Positions 43,945 through 52,475 of a stretch of DNA of 64,000 bases are shown here, one piece after another; the first letter of the stretch is position 1; every line of letters starts with the position of its first letter. This stretch comes from DATKOF01 sp035524795. GTDB lineage: Bacteria; Pseudomonadota; Gammaproteobacteria; Burkholderiales; SG8-41. The notes under the pieces are model-generated. The model saw only the letters and a program-made list of their open reading frames with translations, was not told the origin of the DNA and searched no databases. Where the stretch lies: the NCBI GenBank assembly GCA_035524795.1, contig DATKOF010000012.1, forward strand, positions 124,001 to 188,000, in the 5' to 3' direction. Position numbers and translations under genes: made by a program.

Positions 43945-44130
43945 TCAGATCTGCACTACTTCGAAATCTTCCTTGCGCGCGCCGCATTCGGGGCAGGTCC
44001 AGTTGATCGGTATGTCCTCCCACCGCGTGCCGGGAGCAAAGCCTTCTTCGGGCAAGCCGGCGGCCTCATCGTAAATAAAACCGCAAATGAGACACATGTA
44101 AGCTTTGTACGAACCGGCATCGCTGGTCAT
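43945..44130 (-). CDS. Rubredoxin
   Basis: 61 residues with the two iron-binding pairs: MCLICGFIYDEAAGLPEEG and WTCPECGARKEDFEVVQI (CxxC at about 13-16 and 46-49), plus the aromatic core residues typical of a single-Fe rubredoxin. It is an electron carrier in the cytosol; its partner is not evident. It is divergent from thiD and 16 bases upstream of gloA. Confidence 0.95.
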   Translation of the reverse strand: MTSDAGSYKAYMCLICGFIYDEAAGLPEEGFAPGTRWEDIPINWTCPECGARKEDFEVVQI

Positions 44131-44198
44131 GGGAGAAGGCCTAATCTGGGCTAAAATGCGATTTTAACGATTCAATCCCTTCTTCAACAACTTTCCCG

Positions 44199-45038
44199 AT
44201 GGAGCCGTCCACCGCCGTCCCGCCGCCGATCGTTCTGGTGTTCTCGGCAACCGACCCGAGCGGTGGCGCAGGATTGCAGGCCGACGTCGTGACCCTGTCA
44301 AGCATGGGCTGCCACGCGTTGTCGGTGGTGACCGCGGTGACCATTCAGGATACGATGGGCGTCGAAGACGTGCTGCCGCTCGACAGCGAATGGGTCGCCG
44401 ATCAGGCGCGCTGCGTGCTCGAGGACATGCCGGTCGCCGCATTCAAGATCGGACTGCCCGGCAGCGTCGAAAACATCGCGGCAATCGCCGAGATCGTGTC
44501 CGATTATCCGGAAATTCCACTCGTGCTCGATCCGGTGCTGGCGTCGGGTCGCGGCGACGAACTTGCAACCGACGAAAGCATCGGCGCGTTGCGCGAACTG
44601 CTGGTGCCGCAGACCACCATCATTACGCCGAACAGCATCGAGGCGCGGCGACTGGTGGCGGCTGAAAACGAAATTCCCGACGAAATCACGCCTGCCGAGT
44701 GCGCGCGCCGGCTGATAGAGAACGGATGCGAATATGTATTGATCACCGGCACCCATGACAGCACACCGCAGGTCGTCAACACCCTTTACAGCCATGATGG
44801 CGCGCTGCGCAGCGACAGCTGGGAGCGGCTCGCCGGCAGCTACCACGGATCGGGCTGCACGCTCGCATCGGCGATCGCCGCCACCATCGCGAGCGGGCTG
44901 AGTATCGACGAAGCGGTCAAGGATGCGCAGGAATACACTTGGCAGGCATTGCGAGCGGCGTTCCGTCCCGGCATGGGGCAAAACATTCCCGACCGCCTGT
45001 TCTGGGCGCGCGACGAAGAGAAGGTCGACGATGATTAG
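44199..45038 (+). CDS. thiD: Hydroxymethylpyrimidine/phosphomethylpyrimidine kinase
   Basis: Phosphorylates HMP and HMP-P for thiamin synthesis. 279 residues. Ribokinase-like fold: FSATDPSGGAGLQADVVTLS, GCHALSVVTAVTIQDT, AFKIGLPGSVENI, VLDPVLASGRGDELA, ITPNSIEARRLV, LITGTHDS, and the anion hole GSYHGSGCTLASAIAA with the catalytic Asp replaced by the usual GSGCTL block. The stop overlaps thiE by eight bases. No THI-box riboswitch was seen upstream. Confidence 0.92.
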   Translation: MEPSTAVPPPIVLVFSATDPSGGAGLQADVVTLSSMGCHALSVVTAVTIQDTMGVEDVLPLDSEWVADQARCVLEDMPVAAFKIGLPGSVENIAAIAEIVSDYPEIPLVLDPVLASGRGDELATDESIGALRELLVPQTTIITPNSIEARRLVAAENEIPDEITPAECARRLIENGCEYVLITGTHDSTPQVVNTLYSHDGALRSDSWERLAGSYHGSGCTLASAIAATIASGLSIDEAVKDAQEYTWQALRAAFRPGMGQNIPDRLFWARDEEKVDDD

Positions 45039-45663
45039 CGGACTCTATGCTGTCACGCCCGATTGCGTCGATACCCCGCCGCTGCTGGAACAGGCCGCCG
45101 CCGCGCTTGCCGGCGGAGCATCGATTCTCCAGTACCGGAACAAGACAGCGGATCGGGCATTGCGGATCGAGCAGGCCGGTGCGTTGATGGCGCTGTGCCG
45201 CGCCCGCTGCGCCACGTTCATCGTCAACGATGACGTCGAGCTCGCGGCCCGGCTTGATGCCGATGGCGTTCATCTCGGGACGCATGATTCGACGGTTGCC
45301 GCGGCGCGCGCGCTGCTCGGGGACGACAGGATCATCGGCGTTTCGTGCTATGACGATCTCGCGCGCGCGCGCAATGCAGCGGCAGACGGAGCGGATTACG
45401 TCGCCTTCGGCGGCTTTTTCCCGTCGCCGACCAAACCCGCCGCGGCATGCGCCACGCCCGACCTGTTGCGGCGCGCGCGGCGGCAACTCACGCTGCCGCT
45501 GGTTGCGATCGGCGGCATCGATCTGCACAATGCGCATTCGGTGATCGCCGCCGGCGCCGACGCGATAGCGGTGATCTCGGCCCTGTTCGCCGCCGCCGAT
45601 GTCGAAGGCGCCGCGCGTGAGTTCTGCAACCTGTTCACACCGGAAAACCATGACTTCGCATAA
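45031..45663 (+). CDS. thiE: Thiamine-phosphate synthase
   Basis: Couples HMP-PP and thiazole phosphate to thiamin phosphate. 210 residues from ATG 45031. TIM-barrel signals: GLYAVTPDCVDT, GGASILQYRNKTAD (Q-Y-R-x-K), FIVNDDVELAARLDADGVHL (N-D and D-G-V-H), GVSCYDDLARA, YVAFGGFFPSPTKP and LVAIGGIDLHNAHSVIAAGA. It overlaps both thiD and hemL by a few bases. Confidence 0.95.
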   Translation: MISGLYAVTPDCVDTPPLLEQAAAALAGGASILQYRNKTADRALRIEQAGALMALCRARCATFIVNDDVELAARLDADGVHLGTHDSTVAAARALLGDDRIIGVSCYDDLARARNAAADGADYVAFGGFFPSPTKPAAACATPDLLRRARRQLTLPLVAIGGIDLHNAHSVIAAGADAIAVISALFAAADVEGAAREFCNLFTPENHDFA

Positions 45664-46936
45664 CGACGAGCTGTTCGCCGCCGCCCAGCGCGTGATCCCG
45701 GGCGGTGTCAACTCGCCGGTGCGCGCGTTCCGCGCCGTCGGTGGCGCGCCGCGTTTTTTCACGCGCGGCCGCGGTCCCCACGTGTGGGACGCCGACGACA
45801 AACGCTACATCGATTATGTCGGTTCGTGGGGGCCGCTGATCCTGGGCCACGCGCATCCGGAAGTCGTGCGCGCCGTGCAGCAGGCGGCAAGCCTCGGCCT
45901 GAGCTTCGGCGCGCCGACCGCGGCGGAGACCGAACTCGCGGAGTTGCTGTGCCGCGCAGTGCCCGGCATGGAGCAGGTACGTCTGGTCAGCTCAGGCACC
46001 GAGGCGACGATGAGCGCGATCCGGCTCGCGCGCGGCTTTACCGGCCGCTCCACGCTGATCAAGTTCGAAGGGTGCTATCACGGCCATGCTGACGCGCTGC
46101 TGGTCAAAGCGGGCTCGGGCGCGCTGACCTTCGGCAATCCGAGTTCCGCCGGGGTGCCGCCGGAAGTCGCCGCGCAGACCTGGGTGCTGCCGTATAACGA
46201 CAGCGAAGCGGTGGCGGCGGCATTCGCGCGCGACGGCGACGCCATTGCCTGCGTGATCGTCGAAGCAGTCGCCGGCAACATGAATCTGGTGGTGCCGCAC
46301 CGTGAATTCCTGCAGACCCTGCGCGACCTTTGTACGCGGCATGGTGCCGTGCTGATTTTCGACGAAGTGATGACCGGATTCCGCGTCGGACCTCAAGGTG
46401 CACAAGGATTGTTCGGTATCACCGCGGATCTCGTCACGCTCGGCAAGGTCATCGGCGGCGGCATGCCGGTCGGCGCTTTCGGCGGTCGGCGCGACATCAT
46501 GCAGTTCATCGCGCCATCGGGCCCGGTATATCAGGCCGGAACGCTGTCGGGCAGCCCGGTTGCGGTGGCCGCCGGTCTTGCCACGCTCAAGCTCGTGCAG
46601 CGGCCGGGCTTTTATGAAGCGCTGGGAAAGGTCACCTCGACGCTCATCGAACGCCTGTCAGCGCTGGCGCGCGAACACGGAATCACATTTTCGGCGCAGG
46701 CGGTTGGCGGCATGTTCGGCGTCTATTTTCGGGACGCACCGCCACGCGACTACGCTCAGGTAATGGAGTGCGACAAAGATGCCTTCGGTCGCTTTTTTCA
46801 TGCGATGCTCGAACGCGGGATCTATTTCGCGCCGTCGGCATATGAAGCCGGTTTCGTCTCCGCCGTGCACGGCGCCGCCGAAATCGAGCAAACCCTGACG
46901 GCCACGCGCGAATATTTCGCCACGATCAAATCGTAG
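45650..46936 (+). CDS. hemL: Glutamate-1-semialdehyde 2,1-aminomutase
   Basis: PLP enzyme making 5-aminolevulinate, the first committed haem precursor in the C5 route. 428 residues from ATG 45650, overlapping thiE by 14 bases. Seen: RVIPGGVNSPVRAFRAVGG, YVGSWGPLILGHAHPEVV, SSGTEATMSAIRLARGFTGR, FEGCYHGHADALLVKAGSG, IFDEVMTGFR, and the PLP Lys in VTLGKVIGGGMPVGAFGG. hemB follows after a 256-base gap with a likely small RNA gene on the other strand. Confidence 0.97.
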   Translation: MTSHNDELFAAAQRVIPGGVNSPVRAFRAVGGAPRFFTRGRGPHVWDADDKRYIDYVGSWGPLILGHAHPEVVRAVQQAASLGLSFGAPTAAETELAELLCRAVPGMEQVRLVSSGTEATMSAIRLARGFTGRSTLIKFEGCYHGHADALLVKAGSGALTFGNPSSAGVPPEVAAQTWVLPYNDSEAVAAAFARDGDAIACVIVEAVAGNMNLVVPHREFLQTLRDLCTRHGAVLIFDEVMTGFRVGPQGAQGLFGITADLVTLGKVIGGGMPVGAFGGRRDIMQFIAPSGPVYQAGTLSGSPVAVAAGLATLKLVQRPGFYEALGKVTSTLIERLSALAREHGITFSAQAVGGMFGVYFRDAPPRDYAQVMECDKDAFGRFFHAMLERGIYFAPSAYEAGFVSAVHGAAEIEQTLTATREYFATIKS

Positions 46937-47023
46937 CGGTCTGAACCAAGCTGCCGCGCTGTTCAATACCTCTCGATCACGCGTAAAATTGGCGACATAG
47001 ACAGGGCGGAACGGCGGGCGCAT

Positions 47024-47058
47024 AAAAAAACCCCCGGTTAAGGGGAATAAACCGGGGG
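47024..47058 (-). terminator. Strong rho-independent terminator on the minus strand
   Basis: Read on the minus strand: CCCCCGGTT (47058-47050), 10-base loop, AACCGGGGG (47039-47031), then seven T (47030-47024). It points from the hemB side towards hemL, where no minus-strand protein gene exists. Confidence 0.92.
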
Positions 47059-47134
47059 CAGAAGCCTTAATTAGCATTAAGGCACCCGCTCAGGGAGGAG
47101 AAGCGGGAGACGACAAACCGTCTGTAAATGAGAC
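47024..47134 (-). ncRNA. Candidate small RNA with anti-Shine-Dalgarno loop (unnamed)
   Basis: On the minus strand four hairpins follow each other closely: AGACG/CGTCT (47123-47108); CCCGCT/AGCGGG (47107-47085) with loop TCTCCTCCCTG; GCCTTAAT/ATTAAGGC with loop GCTA (47083-47064); and the terminator above. The C/U-rich loop complements ribosome binding sites (GGGAGGA). There is no protein gene on this strand in the gap. The 5' end and promoter are not resolved. Confidence 0.65.
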
Positions 47135-47192
47135 AGGTCGCGGTGAAACCAAGTTCCGCGGCCGGAAAAAGGTTTTTTGTTTCAAATTGTTA

Positions 47193-48209
47193 ATGCCCAT
47201 CATGAAAATTCTCGGCCAGTTTCCACAACGCCGCATGCGGCGCAACCGGCGCGACGAGTTTTCGCGCCGCCTGGTGCGCGAACATCGTCTAAGCTGCGAT
47301 GATTTGATTTATCCGGTATTCGTGATCGACGGCGCCCGCCGCACCGAGCGCGTCAGTTCGATGCCCGGCATCCAGCGTTATACCCTCGACAAACTGCTGT
47401 CGCATGCCGAATCGTGCCTGGATCTCGGCATCCCTGCGCTGGCGATTTTCCCTTCGGTCGAACGCAATCTGAAAACGCCGGACGGCCGCGAGGCGATCAA
47501 TCCGAAAGGGCTGGTGCCGCGCACGATCGCGGCATTGAAAAAGCGCTTCCCCGAACTCGGCGTGATCGCCGATATCGCGCTGGATCCTTACACCACCCAC
47601 GGCCAGGACGGCATAATCGACCGTTCCGGCTACGTGTTGAACGATGAAACCACCGTGGTACTAACCAAACAGGCGGTGGTTTGTGCAGCAGCAGGAGCCG
47701 ATATCGTGGCGCCTTCCGACATGATGGATGGACGCATCGGCGCAATCCGCGATGCGCTTGACGATAAGAAATTGATCCATACCCGAATACTTGCCTATGC
47801 CGCAAAGTACGCCTCCGCATACTACGGCCCGTTCCGCGATGCAGTGGGATCGGCTTCCACCCTCGGTCGCGGCAACAAATACAACTATCAGATGGACCCC
47901 GCCAACGGCGATGAGGCGCTGTGGGAGGTTGGGCTCGACCTCGCCGAAGGCGCCGACATGGTCATGATCAAGCCCGGGTTGCCATATCTTGACATCGTGC
48001 GGCGCGTAAAAGACGAATTCAAGGCCCCGACCCTCGTTTATCAGGTCAGCGGCGAGTACGCGATGCTGAAGGCGGCGGCCAAAGACGGCTGGCTTGACGA
48101 ACGGCTGTGCGTAATGGAAGCGCTGACCGCCTTCAAGCGTGCCGGCGCCGATGCGATTTTGACCTACTTCGCGGTCGATGCCGCGAACTGGCTCAAGCAA
48201 CTACGGTAG
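47193..48209 (+). CDS. hemB: Porphobilinogen synthase (5-aminolevulinate dehydratase)
   Basis: Condenses two 5-aminolevulinates to porphobilinogen. 338 residues from ATG 47193; ATG 47202 is also plausible and neither has a clear ribosome binding site. Seen: RRMRRNRRDEFSRRLVREH, YPVFVIDG, LAIFPSVERNLKTPDGREA, DIALDPYTTHGQDGII, the active-site region ILAYAAKYASAYYGPFRDA, KYNYQMDPANGDEALWEV and the Schiff-base Lys in MVMIKPGLPYLDIV, then YQVSGEYAML. A 21-codon plus-strand frame (47128-47193) ends TAATG on the 47193 ATG. Confidence 0.95.
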   Translation: MPIMKILGQFPQRRMRRNRRDEFSRRLVREHRLSCDDLIYPVFVIDGARRTERVSSMPGIQRYTLDKLLSHAESCLDLGIPALAIFPSVERNLKTPDGREAINPKGLVPRTIAALKKRFPELGVIADIALDPYTTHGQDGIIDRSGYVLNDETTVVLTKQAVVCAAAGADIVAPSDMMDGRIGAIRDALDDKKLIHTRILAYAAKYASAYYGPFRDAVGSASTLGRGNKYNYQMDPANGDEALWEVGLDLAEGADMVMIKPGLPYLDIVRRVKDEFKAPTLVYQVSGEYAMLKAAAKDGWLDERLCVMEALTAFKRAGADAILTYFAVDAANWLKQLR

Positions 48210-48215
48210 GCATGT

Positions 48216-48815
48216 TCACTCCGCGGCCACCAATGCCGCGACTGCGGCGCGGGATGCGCGCTCGACCGGCTTGCCGTCCATGTCGGACTTGACCATGCAG
48301 CGCAGATCGCGTGAAGATAAAAGTATCAGGCAGACATCGACCCCATCTTCGACAAACGCCAGCGTCGGCACTTCGAATGAAAGTTTTCCGCAATAGAGGC
48401 GGCTAGCTCCGTTGCGATAATTGACACCGCAGTTGATCAGCTCGATCTCCACATCCTTCGTGTTATCGACAAACAATTGAAGCTGGATGGTTGCGAATCT
48501 GCCGGCGCTGCCGTTCAACACCGGGCCGACCAAGTGCGGATTGAAGCGGGCGAGACCATCCATGACCGCCAGCGCCCGTCGACGCAATTCCCGCAATTCG
48601 TCCGCATACCCTTCACAATACAACATGCGGTACGATTTGAGCGCGATGTCTATTTCCCCGTTGTCCGGCAATTGCTGCAGACCGGCTGCTCCGATTTGGC
48701 GCGCTGCCTTGCGCTTCGCCAGCGCATGATCCTCGATCCCGTCCTCCGCCATCAGACGAGCAGCCAAGTGAGCGATACGCTCGCGCGCATAGTTCCGTCG
48801 GGAGTCACGTGGCAT
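48216..48815 (-). CDS. Conserved hypothetical protein downstream of PBP1A
   Basis: 199 residues, function not recognised. No signal peptide or membrane segment. The N-terminus is helical and basic (NYARERIAHLAARLMAEDGI, then ALAKRKAARQIG), followed by a region ending GLARFNPHLVGPVLNGSAGR and strands IQLQLFVDNTKDVEIELINC, a pattern reminiscent of a nucleotidyltransferase-like core, although no catalytic GS...DxD motif can be pointed to. It follows mrcA by 12 bases and converges on hemB, so it is probably co-transcribed with PBP1A. Confidence 0.7.
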   Translation of the reverse strand: MPRDSRRNYARERIAHLAARLMAEDGIEDHALAKRKAARQIGAAGLQQLPDNGEIDIALKSYRMLYCEGYADELRELRRRALAVMDGLARFNPHLVGPVLNGSAGRFATIQLQLFVDNTKDVEIELINCGVNYRNGASRLYCGKLSFEVPTLAFVEDGVDVCLILLSSRDLRCMVKSDMDGKPVERASRAAVAALVAAE

Positions 48816-48827
48816 GGAGCGCTGCGA

Positions 48828-51146
48828 TCAGAATAACTGGTTCTTTATTTCTTCTGGCGGCTTGATGTTGGCGGGCGCCTGCCGCACGGCAGCATCCCCT
48901 CCCTCGGGCGGCAAATATTCCTGATAGAAATAATCCGTTATGCCGCCATCTGCCATCCTGACCCCGGTGTCCGGGTCAATGTGCGCCACCACCACCCCCT
49001 CCGGCATCACGGGCTGCTCTTCAGGAACGCCCTTCAACACCTTGCCCATATAATCAATCCACATCGGCAGGGCAGCAACCGCGCCCGTTTCATTATTGCC
49101 GAGGGTGTGTGGATTGTCGAATCCCAGCCATGTCACAGCGACCAGTCCGGTTCCGTAGCCGCAAAACCAGGCGTCGACGAAATCATTGGTCGTGCCGGTT
49201 TTGCCGGCAAGATCGCCGCGTTTCAATTCAAGCGCACGGGTTGCCGTGCCGATCCGCACCACATCCTGCAGCATGCTGTTCATGATGAAGGCATTGCGCG
49301 CGTCAATCACGCGTTCCGCCGTTTCGCCCGCCCGACCGGGCTGCGCCTGTGCAATGACATTGCCTTTGGAATCCTCGATCCGCGCGATGAAATAGGGGGT
49401 CACACGATAGCCGCCGTTGGCGAACGCCGCATATGCCTGCGCCATTTGCAGCGGGCTCGCACTGCCGACGCCCAGCACCATGGTGAGATAGGGCGGATGA
49501 TTCTCCGGATCGAATCCGAAACGGCTGATGTAGTCCTGTGCGTATTGCGGGGTGATCGCCTGCAATATTCGAACCGAAGCCAGGTTTTTCGATTTGGCCA
49601 GCGCGATGCGCATGCGTATCGGACCGTCGAATTTATCGTCGTAATTTTTCGGCTCCCATGGTTCCGAACCGGTCTCGGTCGCATCAAATTTGATTGGAGC
49701 ATCATTGACGATGGTTGCGGGAGTAAATCCTTTTTCGAGCGCCGCCGAATAGATGAAGGGCTTGAAACCGGAGCCGGGCTGACGCAATGCCTGGGTCACG
49801 TGATTGTACTTGTTGCGCGCAAAATCGAAGCCGCCCACCAGCGCGCGGATCGCGCCGTCATGCGGATCAATCGACACCAGAGCCGCTTCGACCTGGGGCA
49901 GCTGCGTGACCCGCCACAGCCCCTTTTCGTTCTTTTGGATATAAATGACCGCACCGCGCCGCAGGCGCTGATTTCTGGGCGCCTTGTCACCAAGCATTCT
50001 CTGCGCGAACTGAAGCCCATCGCCGCTAATTTCTATTATTTCCCCGCCCCGACGGTAAACCTTGAGCGATTTGGCCCGCGCCTCAAGCACCAGCGCAGGA
50101 ATGATATCGTCGCTTTCAGGGTCGTCCTGCAATGCATCTTCAAGCGCTTCATCGCTCGGTTGCGGTTCGAGTTCAACATAGCGTTCGGCACCGCGATAAC
50201 CGTGGCGCCGGTCATATTCGAGCGCGCCTTCACGCACGGCGTCATAAGCGGCTGTTTGATGCGCCGCGACTATCGTCGTATAAACGCGGAATCCTTTCCT
50301 GTAAACGTCATCCTGAAACTGGTCGTAAAGCGCCTGTCGCACCATCTCGGCAAGATAGTCTGCCGGCACCGCAAAATTGTTGACATCCCGGTTGATCGTC
50401 ACCGATTGTTTCTCGGCGGCCTGCAGTTGTTCGTCCGAAATGAAATTCAGTTCTCGCATCCGGTGCAGCACGTAACCCTGGCGCAACTTGGCGCGCTTGG
50501 GATTGACGATCGGATTGTCGCGCGAAGGCGCCCTCGGCAGCCCTGCCAGCATCGCCATCTCGGCCAGCGACAATCGGTCAAGCGGCTTTGCAAAATAGGT
50601 CTGCGCAGCCGCCGCGAAGCCATAGGCACGCTGACCGAGATAAATCTGATTGATATAGAGTTCGAGAATCTGGTCCTTGGTCAGGCTGTGCTCAATCTTG
50701 AACGCCAGCAGCGCTTCGGCAAATTTACGCGTAAATTTTTTCTCTTTGGTCAGAAAAAAATTGCGCGCCACCTGCATCGTGATCGTGCTTGCCCCCTGAT
50801 GTACGCCGCCCGAAACAAAATTGGACAGCGCGGCGCGCAATACCCCCAGATAATCAACCCCGCCGTGCTGATAAAACCGCTCGTCTTCAGCAGCGAGAAT
50901 CGCGTCGCGCATCGCCTGCGGCACCTGCTCAATCCTGACCAAAGCGCGCCGCTCTTCCCCGAATTCACCGATCAATACCCCGTCGGAGCTATAGACCTGC
51001 AACGGGATCTTGGGCTGGTAATCGGTGAGTGTTTCCAGCGACGGCAGCGTAGGGTAGATAATAACCGCTGAAAAAACAATGACTAACGCACCCGCTAAAA
51101 GAGCAACACAAGACAATACGAGCGGAAATACCCACCAACGCGGCAT
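48828..51146 (-). CDS. mrcA: Penicillin-binding protein 1A (bifunctional transglycosylase/transpeptidase)
   Basis: Polymerises and cross-links peptidoglycan at the inner membrane. 772 residues from ATG 51146. One N-terminal membrane anchor (about 8-32), GT51 domain (LAAEDERFYQHGGVDYLGVL, GASTITMQVARNFFLTKEKK, KDQILELYINQIYLGQRAYG, LAGLPRAPSRDNP), an OB-like insert, then transpeptidase: Ser in GSGFKPFIYSAALEKG, SKN in ALAKSKNLASVRIL, and KTG in LAGKTGTTNDFVDAWFCGYG. It is divergent from the pilM operon, as in Pseudomonas and many betaproteobacteria. Confidence 0.96.
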   Translation of the reverse strand: MPRWWVFPLVLSCVALLAGALVIVFSAVIIYPTLPSLETLTDYQPKIPLQVYSSDGVLIGEFGEERRALVRIEQVPQAMRDAILAAEDERFYQHGGVDYLGVLRAALSNFVSGGVHQGASTITMQVARNFFLTKEKKFTRKFAEALLAFKIEHSLTKDQILELYINQIYLGQRAYGFAAAAQTYFAKPLDRLSLAEMAMLAGLPRAPSRDNPIVNPKRAKLRQGYVLHRMRELNFISDEQLQAAEKQSVTINRDVNNFAVPADYLAEMVRQALYDQFQDDVYRKGFRVYTTIVAAHQTAAYDAVREGALEYDRRHGYRGAERYVELEPQPSDEALEDALQDDPESDDIIPALVLEARAKSLKVYRRGGEIIEISGDGLQFAQRMLGDKAPRNQRLRRGAVIYIQKNEKGLWRVTQLPQVEAALVSIDPHDGAIRALVGGFDFARNKYNHVTQALRQPGSGFKPFIYSAALEKGFTPATIVNDAPIKFDATETGSEPWEPKNYDDKFDGPIRMRIALAKSKNLASVRILQAITPQYAQDYISRFGFDPENHPPYLTMVLGVGSASPLQMAQAYAAFANGGYRVTPYFIARIEDSKGNVIAQAQPGRAGETAERVIDARNAFIMNSMLQDVVRIGTATRALELKRGDLAGKTGTTNDFVDAWFCGYGTGLVAVTWLGFDNPHTLGNNETGAVAALPMWIDYMGKVLKGVPEEQPVMPEGVVVAHIDPDTGVRMADGGITDYFYQEYLPPEGGDAAVRQAPANIKPPEEIKNQLF

Positions 51147-51225
51147 CAATCAACAACCTATGCAGATAAAAATGGGATAAAGCCTATGCGGTTTATGATG
51201 GTGTGATGCATGCCACGGTTCACAG

Positions 51226-51292
51226 CCAGCATGCTGGTTATACTGTAATAATTCACCGCAATTATGGCGCACCGTTTCTCAAAAAGAAACGG
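51226..51292. repeat. Palindromes in the mrcA-pilM divergent region
   Basis: CCAGCATGCTGG (51226-51237) is a perfect 12-bp palindrome. CCGTTTCT (51272-51279) and AGAAACGG (51285-51292) form an 8-bp stem. They lie between the two divergent genes and may be regulator sites; no regulator is identified. Confidence 0.45.
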
Positions 51293-51303
51293 GCAAGAAA
51301 TAC

Positions 51304-51332
51304 TTTACATGGTGGGGAGTTGTTGTTAGCAT
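51304..51332 (+). promoter_or_regulatory. Putative promoter of pilMNOPQ
   Basis: TTTACA (51304-51309), 17 bases, TAGCAT (51327-51332); ATG 37 bases later. Five and four matches to consensus with ideal spacing. Confidence 0.5.
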
Positions 51333-51368
51333 TTAACGTAAATTATGTAAACTGGCTCTAACTGACCA

Positions 51369-52475
51369 ATGATTAAGGAAAAATTATTGTCCGGCCTCGG
51401 GGCGGTCGAGCAGTTTTTCAAATCGAAAGCCCCGCCGCTGGTCGGCTGCGACATCAGCTCATCGGCCGTGAAATTGGTCGAGATCGCCGACGCCGGGAAA
51501 AACCTCTATCGCATCGAGCGCTATGTAATCGAACCGTTGCCGCGCGATTCGGTGGTCGAAGGCAACATCAACAATCTCGACGCGGTCAGCGACTCGCTGA
51601 AGCGCGGCTGGAAACGGCTCGGCACCCATATCAAAAATCTCGCGCTGGCGTTGCCCACGGCGACGGTGATTACCAAAAAAATCATCGTGCCCGCCGGACA
51701 GCAGGAACACGAACTCGAACTGCAAGTTGAAACCGAGGCCAATCAATACATCCCCTTTGCCCTCGATGAAGTCAATCTTGACTTTCAGGTGCTGGGCCCG
51801 GCCCCGAACAATCCCGGCGATGTCGAAATCCTGATCGCCGCCGCGCGCAAGGACAAAATAGAAGACCGCGTCGCCGCCGCCGAAGCCGCAGGGCTCAAGC
51901 CCGTGGTGCTGGACGTCGAATCCTTCGCGACCCAGACAGCATTTGAACTGATCGAGCGCCAGCTGCCTGATGGCGGCAAGGACCAGAACGTCGCGATCTT
52001 CGACATCGGCACCACGATGATGAACCTCAGCGTTCTGCGCAACGGCCAGTCGATTTACATGCGCGAGCAACCGTTCGGCGGCAATCAACTGACCCAGGAA
52101 ATCCAGCGGGTATTCGGAATGTCTCCGGAAGAGGCGGAGGCCGCCAAGCGCAGCGGAGGGTTGCCGGATAATTATGAATCGGACGTGCTGGCGCCTTTCA
52201 TGGATACGCTGGCGCTCGAGGTCGCGCGCGCGCTGCAATTTTTCCTCACCTCGACTCAATACAATCAGGTCAATCATATCCTGCTCGCCGGCGGCTGCGC
52301 CGCAATTCCAGGCATCGATGAAGCGGTGATGCGCCGCGCCCAGGTAAATACGCTGGTGGCAAACCCGTTTGCCAACATGGCGCTGTCCTCAAAAATCAGG
52401 CCCAAGAACCTGATCAGCGATGCCCCCTCGTTGATGGTCGCCTGCGGTCTCGCGATGCGAAGGTTCGACGCATGA
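51369..52475 (+). CDS. pilM: Type IV pilus assembly protein PilM
   Basis: Cytoplasmic actin-like protein that binds the PilN N-terminus and links the alignment complex to the pilus motor. 368 residues. Seen: VGCDISSSAVKLVEI (first nucleotide-binding strand), ALALPTATVITKKIIVP, VETEANQYIPFALDEVNLDF, VAIFDIGTTMMNLSVLRNGQ, REQPFGGNQLTQEI and ILLAGGCAAIPGIDEAV. First gene of the operon; overlaps pilN by four bases. Confidence 0.96.
   Translation: MIKEKLLSGLGAVEQFFKSKAPPLVGCDISSSAVKLVEIADAGKNLYRIERYVIEPLPRDSVVEGNINNLDAVSDSLKRGWKRLGTHIKNLALALPTATVITKKIIVPAGQQEHELELQVETEANQYIPFALDEVNLDFQVLGPAPNNPGDVEILIAAARKDKIEDRVAAAEAAGLKPVVLDVESFATQTAFELIERQLPDGGKDQNVAIFDIGTTMMNLSVLRNGQSIYMREQPFGGNQLTQEIQRVFGMSPEEAEAAKRSGGLPDNYESDVLAPFMDTLALEVARALQFFLTSTQYNQVNHILLAGGCAAIPGIDEAVMRRAQVNTLVANPFANMALSSKIRPKNLISDAPSLMVACGLAMRRFDA

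Noticed and set aside
47091..47101. CAGGGAGGAGA as a plus-strand ribosome binding site for hemB
   Set aside because: It is about 90 bases from the hemB start and is better explained as the loop complement of the minus-strand hairpin.
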